Part shown: positions 12,852 to 26,900 of the stretch, in pieces | Layout of the letters: every line of letters begins with the position of its first letter | How positions within the stretch are numbered: position 1 is the first letter of the stretch | NCBI GenBank assembly: GCA_019914945.1 | Contig: CM034099.1 | Location: 5,022,001 to 5,086,000, forward strand | From: Typha latifolia | Lineage: Eukaryota > Streptophyta > Magnoliopsida > Poales > Typhaceae | DNA length: 64,000 nucleotides | Direction: 5' to 3' | Notes under the pieces: model-generated | What the model was told of the DNA's origin: nothing | The model's database searches: none | The model's input: the letters and a program-made list of their open reading frames with translations, nothing else | Position numbers and translations under genes: made by a program

Positions 12852-13851
12852 TTGATTTCTTAGCCTACTGAACAGCATTGACCGGAACTGTGTATGTAAA
12901 CTGTTTTAGTGTCTTCTAAATGCTACCTACGTAGCTCGCTAATTCAGTATAATAATAGTTGTCCTCATGTCCTGGAGATGCAGCAGATTCTCTTTCCTTG
13001 CTACCTAGCTTAATATTCCTTGCAAGCATTTGTCTTTTTCGTTCTCCCTGCTTGTTAACCAAGAGTTCCAGTTTTAACACCTACATAACTGGAACTAGTG
13101 AAAGAGATTCTCTGGTTTTGCTCGCTTCAAAATTTAACGTATCATTTCATGTTAGAAATTTATTTTTATTTCATCTGAGAGAAAATGACCGTAGGATCAT
13201 TAACACTGCAAAATCCAAGTTGTGGGTTTTTCTGAGTAGTATCTACAATCAGTATGATGGATCATGGAAGGCATTTAAGTTCTAACAATCTTCAACTCTT
13301 CCAAGTCATATGTACTCTATATCTCAAAGAATGTGGAAGGCATTTAAGTTCTAACAAGCAGAAAAGCTAGTAAAGCAGAAAGCAGTTTGCACAAATGATA
13401 GGGCTAGGCAGATAACTTAGAATAGTTGACCAGATGCATCCTAAGATCTAGTTACATGTGGCTTTGCACATAGTAGAGAAACTAGAACCCCCATTACAAC
13501 TTTATCTTTAGCTTGGATAAAGAATGATTGACCTAGGTATCTGACTTTACATCTAATAATCATATTGGACCACTATGAAACATCAGCACTATGCTTTGCC
13601 ATGAACTCAAACACTCAAAAGTCATTGTGAACAGAATGAACCAAAGATTCACTCTCAGCAGAACTGTCCCAAGATCAGTAAAAGTTATTTGCTTGAAACA
13701 AATTTCAGTCTTCAAATGCATCAGCGGATGCTGTTTGAAATACAAGCTAATTAAACTAAAATGAGTGCTGGCTAAGGTAAAATCAGTTGGTAAGATGCCA
13801 AGAGAGCAGTAATCGCAGTCAAGCATCAGTCAGTGCAGAGCAACACATCTT
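12852..13851. other. Convergent intergenic spacer (shared 3' region)
   Basis: One kilobase between the 3' ends of the polyamine oxidase (+) and the coiled-coil gene (-). It presumably holds both 3' UTRs. A 23-bp direct repeat (GGAAGGCATTTAAGTTCTAAC core) occurs near 13266 and 13334. No further gene is seen. Confidence 0.6.
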
Positions 13852-16147
13852 TTACTTCTTATGCATTCTAGAATCAGGAGAGTTCTGATGCAGAGGTGAT
13901 AATGGCTGCCTTGGAGAATCTGAAACACTAAAATCAATTGCCCGACCAGGACTGTCATCCTTTACTGTTGATTTACGTTTTCCCTGCATAGAGAAAAGAG
14001 AAATGTATCATTGTAAACTATGTCAATGTTGGTTTATCTTTTGAGTATTTGCCACCTACATTTCAGTGCTATTGCAGAAATTTCTTTTTGATATATTTGC
14101 AAATTGACTCCTTTTCTGCATATACATTTGCAAAAGACACTCTTGTTCACCTGTTGTTTCGTAAGGTGTATTCTTAACATATTCAATTCTTTTATCTAAA
14201 ATAACCTTCTTCCTTCTTATCTGACCTTTGCAAAACCATCCCAAGGGTATTTTAAGACAAACTAATAGAATATATTGTGAATATTCCTTGTGAACCAAAG
14301 GAAAAAAAAACGGTGTTTTTTTTGCAAATATACTTGAAGAACAGATTATTTGCAAATATGTCAAGAATAGATCTTTCACAATAAGGCATGTAAATGATGA
14401 TAGGTAGAAAACCCTACTATTAAATAAAGGACTCGACATAATTGCAGTTAAAGGACTACAAATGAACTTCTTTGCTTTTCTTCTTTCTGCATGTGTACAA
14501 CTTCATAAATTGTCATAAATATTATAAACCAATACCATATCATTGTCAGATTTATAATGAGTTAAATCTTGAATACAACAATTATGCTCTATTTTTTACT
14601 CACTTTAGCAGAAGCTGTGGCCGAGCGCTTGCCGCCAGATCCTATGTGATGTTTCTCTCTTTTCAGTAGTGCCAGCAGCCTCTTGTTCTCTTCATCCAGA
14701 ATCCTATTTTCTTCAAATAGAACCTTGACCTAGAAATATGAGCATAACATTATGCCTGAGAAATTGAAGATGAGATTGATCTCATTTATCTTTACCTCTT
14801 CTTCTGCCCTGTTAAGATTAACCAGGAGGTGTTCTTTGTCCTTTCGCAATGATTCAACCTCAGCAGCTATTGCAGTTAGCTAGAGTATGCAGTCATTACA
14901 AAGTAAAAATAATTAAAGGGCATAAACAAAGAAACCAAGAGGAAAGAATAAATGTAAAGGACAGTGAGAAACAACAAAAGAACAAGACAAATGAAATTAA
15001 GAAAATAATGAAATATTTGGCAAGAACAACTTCAGTATTTTCTGTCATGATATACTTATAATATAGAAAATTAGAAACATAAGAAGTAACTTTGACATTT
15101 TCTCATACTAGATTCAAAAGCAATGAAGGTGTAGATATAGACTGTACTAAGCATCAACAAGTTTTGATTATTTGACAATCAGCTGTGAAAGACCCATGTA
15201 ATTGCATGCCCATTTGGCATCAAATAGCAATCGGGTCATTCTGTGCAGTAACATAAGTTGCCAATTCCAAAGAAAAAGCATAGCATCGTCATCCTGTTAT
15301 CCTTCTATCATAATGTATCTAAGACGTCCGCAAATGTGCTCTGAAGAAAATTTTCATTACACTTCTTTTATTCATTTAAAAAAGCACAGAAGCTGTATAT
15401 AAGGCTAAAAACAGCATCGCCATAAAAAAAAATATTTACAATTTTGCAACAGAAAGCTCAACTCTTTATCATGCATACTTCAATTTTTAATATATTTAAG
15501 GAAACCGAGTAAAATATTATCATTTAATCCTCCAAATCACAGAATAAACAAACTAACAAATACTTATCTTTACCATATTAATTCACAAACAAATCAGAGG
15601 AGCTAGTTCTTACAGCAGTGTTGTCCTGCAGCCTCATTCGTAGTTCATCATTCTCCTTTCCCAAATCATCACAAGATTCCATAACCCTCTCAAGATCTCG
15701 TTCATAAAGAGCGCACTCCCTCTCCAACTTAGTGCAACGGATCACCAAATCATTGTATCCCGACACAATCATCTCCTTCTCCTCGATGCACCTCTTCAAT
15801 CCCTGTGCATTCATGCTCGCCTCCGCCTATAACCAACATCAAAATCCCATAACAATCCGAAAATTCTTTTTTTTTGACCAAAAAAAAATAAGAAAAAACG
15901 AAAACCCTAACAAAGAAGTAAACAGAGATCGAATAGAAGGGTATTAAATTCTAACCCGGTACTGCTCCAATCGGCGGTCGGCATCTCGAAGGCGCTCCTC
16001 AAGGACAAAGATCTGATCTTGAAGGCGGCGGCGAGATTCCTCGGAGGCGATCAACTTCATCTGCATGCTCTTGGCAGAGATCTGGAGGCCGAGGGAGCTC
16101 TCAATAGATTCGCGAATGTAGTCATCGGTCTCCGGGGGAAGAGACAT
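13852..16147 (-). CDS. Conserved plant coiled-coil protein of unknown function
   Basis: Five exons (16147-15956, 15826-15614, 14879-14796, 14729-14604, 13983-13852) splice in phase 0 throughout and give 248 residues. It starts M-S-L-P-P-E-T-D-D-Y-I-R-E-S. From about residue 25 to 205 it is a nearly continuous heptad-rich coiled coil full of Glu, Arg, Lys and Leu. A Ser/Lys-rich, proline-containing tail follows (D-S-P-G-R, S-P-R-Q-P, S-P-L) and may be phosphorylated. Plants have a conserved family with this N-terminus, but I know of no assigned biochemical role, so I give no function or symbol. Every intron respects phase 0, which is unusual and supports the model. Confidence 0.85.
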
Positions 16148-16191
16148 CGTGTGGGAAGGAGAAGGATCCTCCTTCGGGTTTACTGGAATGG

Positions 16192-16229
16192 AAACCCTAA
16201 ATATGGGAACAACTGACGCAAAACCCTAA
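16192..16229 (-). promoter_or_regulatory. Pair of telo-box motifs upstream of the coiled-coil gene
   Basis: AAACCCTAA occurs on the + strand at 16192-16200 and 16221-16229, 45 and 74 bp before the ATG (which is on the minus strand). Telo-boxes are common in promoters and leaders of plant genes active in dividing cells. A third related motif (CTAGGGTTA) is near 16290. Confidence 0.5.
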
Positions 16230-16316
16230 CCTAGGATAGATCTAGAAGGGCAGAGAAGGGAAGGAAAGGAAAGGGAAACGGATTACCCGCTAGGGTTAGA
16301 GAATGAGAGCGAGAGA

Positions 16317-16371
16317 AGAAGAAGAAGAAGAAGAAGAAGAAGAAGAAGAAGAAGAAGAAGAAGAAGAAGAA
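16317..16371. repeat. (GAA)n microsatellite
   Basis: About 18 GAA units lie 170-225 bp upstream of the minus-strand coiled-coil start codon. On the sense strand this is a (TTC)n pyrimidine tract that could lie in the 5' leader. Confidence 0.9.
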
Positions 16372-17599
16372 AGGAGAAGGAAACGCATTATCGATTTCAA
16401 AATGGATCACGCGAATAGCCGTTAGAAGTAAAAGTGTTTGTTTCATTGTTAGAGGATTGTTTGCGGCCATGGTTGCAGGAATTTACTGCAGTCGCCAGCG
16501 TGACACTGTTCAAGAGGCTCTCTTTTATTTCCTTTTCCTCTTGTGAAAATTGTTGTTTGATGATTTGGATTTTTCCCTGTTATGTGTTCAAAGATAGGAC
16601 TATAGCTTGATAAAAGATAATTATTTATTAATTGGTTTGAAAAAGATCTAACGGTTAAGATTGTTAAGGATATAATAGAAATACAATAAAATTAAAAGAT
16701 ATCACCGGTTCAATAGATAATTATTTTTTAAAAATATATTACCTTGCATATTATTTTTTTATAATTATATTATCTTAATACATTTTCAAATAGAAGACAT
16801 ATATATTCTTAACTCGGTGTAATTATCTTAATAATTTATCAAATAAAAGATATATATATCCTTAACTCGAAGTAATGTATATATATCATAATAAGAGTAT
16901 TATATCTTTTTATAATTAACTTATGAAATTTTAATTAAATTTTATATGTTTGATTATTTTGTATTATTTGCATATATATCTCTGGTTAGTTTAAGATTAA
17001 TTTAAATTAAATTTAAAAATAAATAGAGATAGAGAATCATATTTATTCAAAGAATTAAATTTAAATAGTTTACTATTAAATAATATCTCCTATAATTAAG
17101 GTATAATCATATCTATTAAGTATTTGCCTAAATACTTTATTAGAGTGTAAACTTAATTGTTTAGAAAGTTATACTCATACACCATGAACTAATAATGAAC
17201 CCCTTTTTATCTTCTGACGCAGCTTAGATTAATACTAAACAAGTAGGGTGCTAATCTTTTACACACGAAATTACACGAATGACTAAGATTTCGTACTTGC
17301 CTCTACAAACTTTTACCAGCGCCGCCTGCCTGATATGATCATTGTTTTTGTCTCAACTTTCAACAATCAAAATATCAATTCGATGTCAACTGAAGAATGA
17401 CAGCATAGGGCATTTCAGCGCCATTGATAGTAAGAAACTCGCAGTCCTACATGAACAAAATGAGGTTCATTTGACAATGAAATTGGTATCAGAGTTGAGA
17501 CTACAAGGATCTTGCGGTAGAGGAAGAAAAGCTTACATGCACAACAAAGTAGAACAAAACCCTTCTTTCTTTCTTTTTTTTTTCTTTTTCTTTCTTCTT

Positions 17600-17630
<31 letters not shown>

Positions 17631-18150
17631 GTTTACAATTCAGTAAAATAATTTAGAACTAAACCATTTACCCAGTAATATTATCATAAAGATGCACGCT
17701 GCTGTTAATAAACTCAATGCGTAATTCATGGATTAATCACGTAAAGTTGACCGTGTTATCTTTCCAGGAGTCTTCTTTACTTGGGGAAGAAACTGGATAG
17801 AACAAGGTCTGAGAGCAGTCACATTAGCCTGGAGACATTATTCATGAACCCAACATTTGCAGTAATATAACCAAAAATTGTGTAAGTTGATACAAGATGG
17901 AAAAGAAACACTGCATGGATGACCAGACTGACTCAATGCCCTTATCCTCTGTGCGAAGCCGCAGAATTGTATCAAACTTCCATACCTCCAAAGTTTTGTG
18001 GCATGCTATAAATAAGTGCTAATTTATAGCAAAGCCAGAAGAATCAACAGTAGCTCAACTTCCAATCAGGAGCATCAGTACAACTACATTGCCTCTACAT
18101 CTACAAGAATTGCATGAAGCTCTGTCATCTTTTGTCTTTTTCTCTCAATT
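16372..18150. other. Intergenic region between the coiled-coil gene and NAT10
   Basis: Very AT-rich from 16600 to 17170, with a degenerate 53-bp tandem duplication (16769-16821 and 16822-16874). A T-rich tract and (GA)n run occur at 17570-17627. The part next to 18150 should contain the NAT10 3' UTR, since that gene ends here on the minus strand. No gene was recognised. Confidence 0.55.
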
Positions 18151-21100
18151 TTATCTTCGAAATTTCTTTCTCTTTGATTTCGTGTCACTGTCATGTCCTT
18201 TCCTTTTGTCTTTGCCCATTTCCTTCTTCTTTCTATGCTTATCAGCTTTGTCTCTATTGGACTCTATACTAATCAGGCCACTTGCAGACAACTTAACTCC
18301 ATTTTGGAGAACCTTCTCCAAGTCTGGGTTCAGGATACCCTCATTTTTTGCTTTCATATTAATCTGGAAAGCATTCCCAACAAATTAGTAAAGAAACCTC
18401 AAAACAGGAAGAACAAAAGAAAAGATAAGTTTATTATTAACAATTACTTCATAAAGAGAGAAAGTACTGACCATTACTTCCTTGGCAGCTTCATTGAGAT
18501 CTTCATCCACCGTCTTGCTGTGAGGGGTCATTTCAATCTATTGAATGATTTGAGATAAGCTTAGATTACAACTATTAGGACAACAGTAAATTCATAGAAG
18601 TTGTGTCATTTGTATTATCATGGCATAATGTGACAAGACCTCTTCTCCTACAGTAGACCCATAATGCAAATTTTTGGAAGCAGCAATAATGCTTCCAGTA
18701 TGCCAACCACACTGATGGTGTTGCTTAGAGCAATTTTAGGTTTACCACCATGAACTCTATAATCTATATTGCTGGTTCAAGTTATGGACCAGACTTTGTA
18801 CTGGTTAAATCTTCACTGGGACACATGGCACGGCTTACCATTTTTTCCTATAATCGACCTCTGACACCACTCCAGATTCTTAATATGTGCAACCTCATAG
18901 ATAGTTAACATGCATTAACACAGCTTAGATCAAGTATGGTAACAGATTGCTGAATTGTTGGTACTCCTAAGTAATGCTACAACAAAGGCTATGCCTCTCA
19001 TGGGTTCATAATATTGCTTGCGGTTTTGTTCCTAGGTTGATGAAGTGATCAATAACTCATAATCCATTAATAAATCACCCAGAGATGATCCTTGCAACCT
19101 AAATAATCAGAAATTTAATAAATATACAGAATAACGAAAATGTACTTACTTCTTTAAGTCGAGGTAAAGTTTCATTAATTTCCTTTGAGGCAATGCCATA
19201 TAGGTAGTTGTACAATCTCTTCATCAACTTAAAGAATAATGATTGCACCTGCTCTCTTTCTAACTCCATTTCTTCCTGCGAAGTTATAGACCAGAATATG
19301 CAGTTATGCAACATAACATCCTGTAAATGATAATCTATCTTCTTTTTTAATGTTAGTGAACTCACCTTGACAGAAGTAATCTCTTTGTTCTGGAGACCCA
19401 TACATAATAGAACAGATGCTTGAAGAGCAGATAATGTTACAGGAAGCTTTTCTTGGAAATATAGATGCGCGACCGTAGGCACAAGATCCAGAATCTGGAC
19501 AATGCAACATACAAAATATTAAACTAACGTCCTCCTATAGAAAGTTATGCATTTATAATTTAAATAAGATCTGTATTTCTGAAGAGGAAAGATAGATAAA
19601 CTCAAATGCAATAGCAAATATTCATTAATCAGACACAGTGGTAGCACAAAAGTCTATGTTTTGAGATAAGTTTTTCGCTCATGAATCCATGGAACTTCAC
19701 ATATCTCCATGTAAACTTCATCTCCAGAGAAGAGAAAATCCCATGGATTTAAAGTCAACTCTGTAAAAGGAATATAAGATAAAAAATTAAACAATGATAA
19801 ATCGAATGTTATATGTTCGATAAAGAGGGAAAAAGTGACTACATATCAGCACTTGAACAGAAAAATGATAATTTTCATAGCACACTGGAGGAATTAAATC
19901 TCGCTAAAGATAAATTTAGAGCATCAGCTTCTTGACATTGTTACCATCTTTTGTTACATCAAAGATCTACATAATATGGCTATATAATCTATCCAATTGA
20001 AACATCATGTGCACCAATAGACGTCAATTTGTCATGTCAAAATGCCCCCTTAATTTATGACTAACTATACCATGATAGTTAGTAGTTGAAGTTAATATAT
20101 AAAGGACTAGGACAGTTTATCAAGCTATTTAAGCTCACGATTAGAGATGACAATGACTTCTCTAATGCACATTGCTCTTTCTCTCATTCTCTCTCTGTCT
20201 CACTGTCTCTCTCTCTCTCTCATTCTCTCTCGCTGTCTCTGTTATTAAATTGTTAAATTATATTAAAGCTTCTTTAATCTCTGTCTGTTAAATTGTTAAT
20301 CTGCTAATACATATCTCTTTACTAATGTAGTTTTATTGCGGTTGAAGAAAAATGAATACTGAAAATAATCCTGATTCTAGTCAAAATACTGCATCTTCTG
20401 TGGATGATAATGCTCCCTTGTGGAGATATGTTAGTAAGATGGAGAAATTGGGAGAAGGTGGAGGAAATCATAATTTTAGATGCAATTATTGTCAACAAGT
20501 CTATAAGGGATCATATTATAGAGTAAAGGCTCATTTGCTGAAAATTAGTGGGCATGGAATTAGAGGTTGTCCAAAAGTGAGTAGTGAACATGTTATAGAA
20601 ATGAAAAGGGTTGTTGATATTGTCGAGATGAGAATTAAAAATTCGATGCCTAAACAAATTCCTTTGCCAAAATTTGGACAAGCGGCATCTTCTAGTAGCT
20701 CAGTTGGAGGTGTAGGTTTTGATATGGGAGGGACATCAAGAAAAAAAAGAGCAACATGAATGACACCTATTGAGAAGTCATTTAATTCTGGTGCTCGCAA
20801 TCAATTATATTGTGAGATTGCAAGAATGTTTTATTCAGCTGGGTTGCCTTTTCATCTGGCAAGAAACCCTCACTATATTAGAGCCTTTCAATTTGCAGCA
20901 AATAATAATATTTCTGGATTTGTGCCCCCTGGCTACAATATATTGAGAACTACACTACTTCAACAAGAGAGCAAATATTGAAATGTTGCTAAACCCTATT
21001 AGAAGCACATAGGGAGAAAAAGGGGTGAGTATTGTATGTGATGGTTGGACTGATGCACAGAGGAGACCGCTTATAAATTTTTAGCGGTGACTTGAGAGTG

Positions 21101-23860
21101 GGCCTATGTTCTTGAGAGCTGTGAATTTTTTACTTTAGATGTATCAAAATTTTATTTTATTTATTTATTTATTTCGCCGTGTCCTATGCCGTGTCCGTGT
21201 CCTATATTTTCAAAATTTGTCGTGTCGCCGTGTCCATATCGTGTTGTGTCCGTGTCCCGTGTCCGTGCTTCATTGTCGACAACAAATCAACAGCAGCAGT
21301 ATAAGCAATCAACAAGTAGCAGGACTAACTGAACCAGCATAAAAGTATACACTTATGATAATTCTCAACTAGATCAACAAGAAAAACTTTAGTTTTGATG
21401 TCTATTGGTTTTACTTCTCATGTAAAATTTCTCAACTCTTGACATAATCTTCGGAAACTCTGAAGTGATATATGCAACAAAATTAGGGGTGTAATAGACA
21501 TCACCATCAAAATGACTAAAAGAGAATAAATCATGTTCTCGCAGTCTCAGTGAAAGAAATCTAGTTAACACAAATCAGAAGATCATGAAAGTAATGAGAA
21601 AAGCACAGAGTAAGTAAATAATGAATGAAATAAAGAAAAATAAATTAAGATCAGGAAGAAGCTAAAATAATTCTTTTTTATTTCGTGTTCACCCACTCAC
21701 CATATGATAATCAGCATGATTGTTGGTATATGCCTCTAGGCGCTTCATGTCATATGGAGATAACAAGTCCCCTGGTTGCTTCAATGTATCATGGGAGACA
21801 GCTAATGCGGATTCATGGTCTGTGAAAATTATCTTTGGTGCCAAAATGCTAGCACAAGTATCAAGAACAATTATAAGCATATGGCTCCATGTGTGTACCC
21901 AAAGAACAGAAATAAATCTTAACCCACCTCGTCGCCAGCTCATACTTAAACGCACGAAAAGTACTACCCAAAAGTCGCCTAAATCTTTGTCTGAAATCTG
22001 AACAGAGTCCAAGGAACTCATGTTATTCTATTGCCAGAGATTAGGAGCAAGGATAGAAAGATTGCCAATAGTCGTACCAAACATAGAAAACATGCAATTT
22101 TGAGAAGCGATTGCATTGGCGGTGGCGGTGGGTCAACCACCCCACATATGCATTATGTGGTTCAACCACATATAACCAACATATGCAAACAGCACACTCT
22201 TTTTGAGAACACTCCGCACACAAATGTGACCGAATATTGACTGCATATGCGGACACGCATAAGTGGCCACATATTGACCTCCAATAGCAGCATATTTGCT
22301 GGATATGCATATGGCCCTCATATGTATATGAAATAATATGTTTTGATATTAAGATATCATATATTGTGGTATTAAAATATCTGTACTGCTTCATAACATT
22401 TTATTATTAATTAATTTTGTAGGTGCAACTTAACATACCTGAAAATATTTATTGAGTAAGTTAGTTATATGATTAGGAAGTAGCATGCTTAATGGATAAG
22501 GATATTATGAAGATTATTCTCCATATATTAATCCGCAATTTTTACCTATTCATTAGCTTAGTATGCTAAAATATTCAATACACTAGATAGCTTGAAAATA
22601 CTTATCGAGTAATTAGATGATTAGGAAATAGCATCCTTAATGGATAAGATATTATGAAGATTATTCTCCATATATTAATTTGCAATTTTTACCTAAGTTA
22701 TTTTAGAATTTTTATTGCTCCTGTAGATGCGACCACAAACTGCATATGCACTATGCGGTTCTATGACTGCCAGCATATCATCGGCATTCTTCACAACATT
22801 GCATACAACTCATACTAGACATAACCAACATGATATAACACTATGCCAAGATTATTCTTTCGTGTCACCCAACCTCTTAACCTCATTAGAAAAAATTCCA
22901 TATCAGCCAGAACCATTTCTGACCCCTCTATCCAGCCAACAAGTACAAGGGAGTTGACCACACAGTTAAACAAACGACAAGCCAAGACATAAAAAAATCA
23001 AATGGAGTTCTTACCTTGATAAAAGGGATCAAAAAATCCAGATTTAACAGATCCACTAACTTCAATTTCATCACTGTTTAAAGGCTTCAAGACCATGCAA
23101 GTATGCTCACCAGTTACAGCACTCTGGACAAAAACAGAGAAACATACAATTATATCCAACATAAGAGTTGAAGAACATCAGTTCATAAGACAAGAAACAA
23201 TAGATAGATGGGCAATGCTAACCGGAGATTGGCCAATATAGAATGGATAGAAGTTTAGTCTCCTCCAAAACTTGAATAGTTCTAGTGTTAATCCAAAAGA
23301 GACACCAATGTAATGGAGCTTTTCAGGCCGACGTTCACGAAGATGCGCAAGAAGAGGAGGAAGGTTTGTCCTGGGCTTTATTTTCTCTTCTAATAAAGAA
23401 ACCTGCAAGCAAGCATAGAAATTAGAAGGCTGGAGAAGCAGACATAAAATTTATGACATCAAAGGCCTCTGATACCACAAAAGACTCTACAACATGCTGA
23501 AGACATCTTCAGACTAATGCAAATTCCAGAACCAAGCCCATTGAGATAAATAATTTAGATACAGTTACTGGTATCTACAAAAAAAGTTATTTATGATTTC
23601 CTGCATGAGGTATTAATTAAAACCATGTACTGTCAAAATAATCCATGAATTACCTTCTCTGCAGCTTCAGTGACTTTAATATCGGACTCTTCCCTTTCCT
23701 CCTCATTGTCCTCTGGGGAAAGTGTCATCTGCCCTTCGTAGTACCTGCAGATACATAGAGGTAAAACTTCACACATTATCCCAACCACCAGAAAAGACAG
23801 CAACAAAACAGGAAAAAAAATGCCTGCAAACCAATTGAAAGGAAATTCTGACATACAATA

Positions 23861-23952
<92 letters not shown>

Positions 23953-26900
23953 GTATAGAATAAAAAAAAAGTTATAGTGCTACAAAAAGCTGTAAACCAA
24001 ATTATCCTTCCACAGAGCAGACTACCAAATAAGTGGTTGAAGATTGATTCATCATTTAAATAGCCCACTGGAGTATAGTGTAGTTTCACCTCACAAGGAG
24101 AACAAGCAATAGATTGAAGGTAAACAGGGTTTAATAGGAGAGGAATAAGGAAGAGCATGTGTTCTAAGCACAAGGTAAGAGATAGACCAAGCCGGTAAAG
24201 GATAACCAACGTTCAACTGGTATCAAACTTATTAAAATCCAATATCCATGTTGATCCTTCTCATTGCTGTTTGCACTTTGCACTTTTTCAATCAAATTCA
24301 CAACAAAAGGCCTGACATTTATACCTGATATTCATGGGTCACTGTCCATTGAAAGAAACACGGATATACATGTAGGCATAAGGAAATTATGAAAGTATAA
24401 AGAACAAACCTTGTTAGAAGGTCCACAGCAGCTGAACCATATCCGCACTGCAAAAATCAAAAGGCAAACATGCAGAATATCAAAAAAGAATAAGAACAAT
24501 AAGAGAAAATTCGTAAGAAACTGGCAGGCAATTGAAAGATACCCTCAAACAACTAGGATGGACAGCAATTCGCACAATTCGAGCTCCTGAAAGACTTGGA
24601 AATACATCGTCTTGAAATTGTTCACAAAATTTCCAAGGTATTTGATCACCAAAAGGTTGGCGACCCTCACTCAAACTTTTTATAGCAGATTGCTGTGATA
24701 TTTTCCCTTCTAGACAAACCTGATGAGTAAGATAAAATGTTCCACAATTAGACATTAGATTTTCAAAAGATAAGAAACCTAAATGTCCATCTGAAACCAG
24801 CAAACACAAATAGAAAAATTATCTGCAATTTTTAAGAAATCACTGATTCTACTAATATTATAAGTTGACTAACTAATAACTAAAGTTTGGTGAGATATTT
24901 GGTACTTTAATTCGCTAGAAAGTTAAGGTTTAGTAGGAATACTGATCTATTAAAACAATTCAGAAGCCTCAAGAACCTCTGTTTGATCTTATAACCATTA
25001 TGCAGATGCTCAGAATGTTGTACATTATCCTCCAAAATAGGGTTAAACAGTGGTGAGGAACTGAGGTTCAATTTAATAGCTGGAAATTAACTAGTTTGGT
25101 TGTTCCCAGCTACATGTGCAGACTCCGCTAAAGCATCCTGCACACATTGCGGCAACTTTGTCGAGTCCGCTAACACAAGTTTCTCCATCAAACAATTCGT
25201 TGAGTGTCCCCTGAGACATAATTACCCAGCAAACAATAATCCACGGCACTCCTATCTCTCCGATGGAGAACATGATTGCCAGATTGATCTACTAAAAGAA
25301 ACTTCAATCGGAACTTAATCACCAATCAGCAGTCTTACTATAATACTGACCTACTACTAGAAAACTCTGCGTCAATATATATAACCCCATGAATGAAATT
25401 TGAACTATCTAGACTAAAAGAGAGTTGAATCTTCCAACACCTAAACCAGCTTTCGTTATATATTACCATCTAGGTCAGCCAGAGAGATAAAATTGGCGCT
25501 ATCATTCTTCTCGGTAAGGGATATGAAGCATCCTCCTTATAGGGATGATGCTTCTTGGTATAGGCCGTTTCGAGCAAGCTTTCCAAATTAGACATTCAGC
25601 TGTGCATCCAAATCTGATGTTAGCATCCATAAGCCACTCAAAGCCGGTCTAAAATAGATGAATAATGATGAAACATAATTAACCACAAAAGACCGAATAC
25701 CATCCAGGTCCAATAATATGGACACCTCATCGATGTGTTTAAGAGTATTGGAGTAGTACACGGTTAGACAGGTGCAGTCTTAGTAAGCACTAAAAACGTT
25801 ATCATTCAGAATCAGTCTTAAAATCCATTCCTCAAAAAATACTGATCCTACTTATAATTTTCATCATGAAAATTTTCCAAAATTAAAAGAACTATAGGTG
25901 ATAGACAGGTGACCACCTAATATCTAGGCACTAGGTTGGTCCTAGGCAGCCACCCAGAAATCAAAGCAGTTAAAATAGAAAAAACAAAAAATAATAAATA
26001 AAAATGTTGACATAAATACACAAAGCCAAAGGAATATATATAAAACATTGTCTTTTAATTCAGAACATATCAAGATAATAGAAATTCACAAATCTCGCAA
26101 CATTTATCACAAGTTTGAAATTAAAGATGAACTTACAAACTAGAACATGATAAAAGAGACTGAGGCAGAGACCTAGACAGACCTCAAGCAGAACCTAGCC
26201 ATACTTTTTCTCAAGCTTGGTGTCTAGGCAATCAGCAGGTCAAAGAAGATAATTATTTCTCACTGCCATATGGGTCAAAAGTAACTCAAACAAGATGAAC
26301 AAAATTGTTTGCTCCTGCTAATGGGAACACATCTATGGTGTTCCATAAATGCCGGTCTACATTTGTTCCATTAAAGCAGTGGAACAGGCACCAATTGGTG
26401 GCAGGCACATAAGATACCATATTAGTTTCAATCTATAAAGCATGATAGAGTTAAAACCTGAATGACGCATAAAATATCTGGGAGTTGATTTTTTGACTCG
26501 TCAACAGGACCTGACAACAATTGATGAACAAATTAGTACAGCAGATTTATAAGAACAATAAAATGTCAGTTGACTTGGCAAGGGTATGGGTGGAATCATA
26601 ATTGTACAAAATGACAGTTCACGTAAGAAACTGTACCAAGCAACACGAACAGGTGATGTGCAGGAGCATCGGCCATCAGTTGCAAATCATTTGGTGAATT
26701 CTTGTAGTGGGAGGACACATAGAGAGCCATCATTCGCTGACATATTAGTAGATAAAAGCAACATAAATTAATCTCAATAACACAGAACTACTTCATAACT
26801 TTCACATAAATCCATATGCAACTTTGCAGCAACTGATCAATAATAAAATGAATAGGAGCAGAAGTTTCTGGATCTAGAAGCCAATAGAGAAAGGCAAACT

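Noticed and set aside
21689..22021. One continuous 110-codon minus ORF across NAT10 exons 21 and 22
   Set aside because: Its middle is intronic. The family protein is obtained only by splicing 21997-21928 to 21848-21701; the frame in exon 21 differs from this ORF.
25091..25318. Overlapping plus and minus ORFs of 72 and 60 codons in NAT10 intron 15
   Set aside because: No family resemblance, no splice logic, and both frames are equally open, so chance is the best explanation.
25500..25560. Small inverted repeat (GAAGCATC ... GATGCTTC) considered as a terminator or miRNA hairpin
   Set aside because: The 8-bp stem is too short for a plant miRNA precursor and lies mid-intron.
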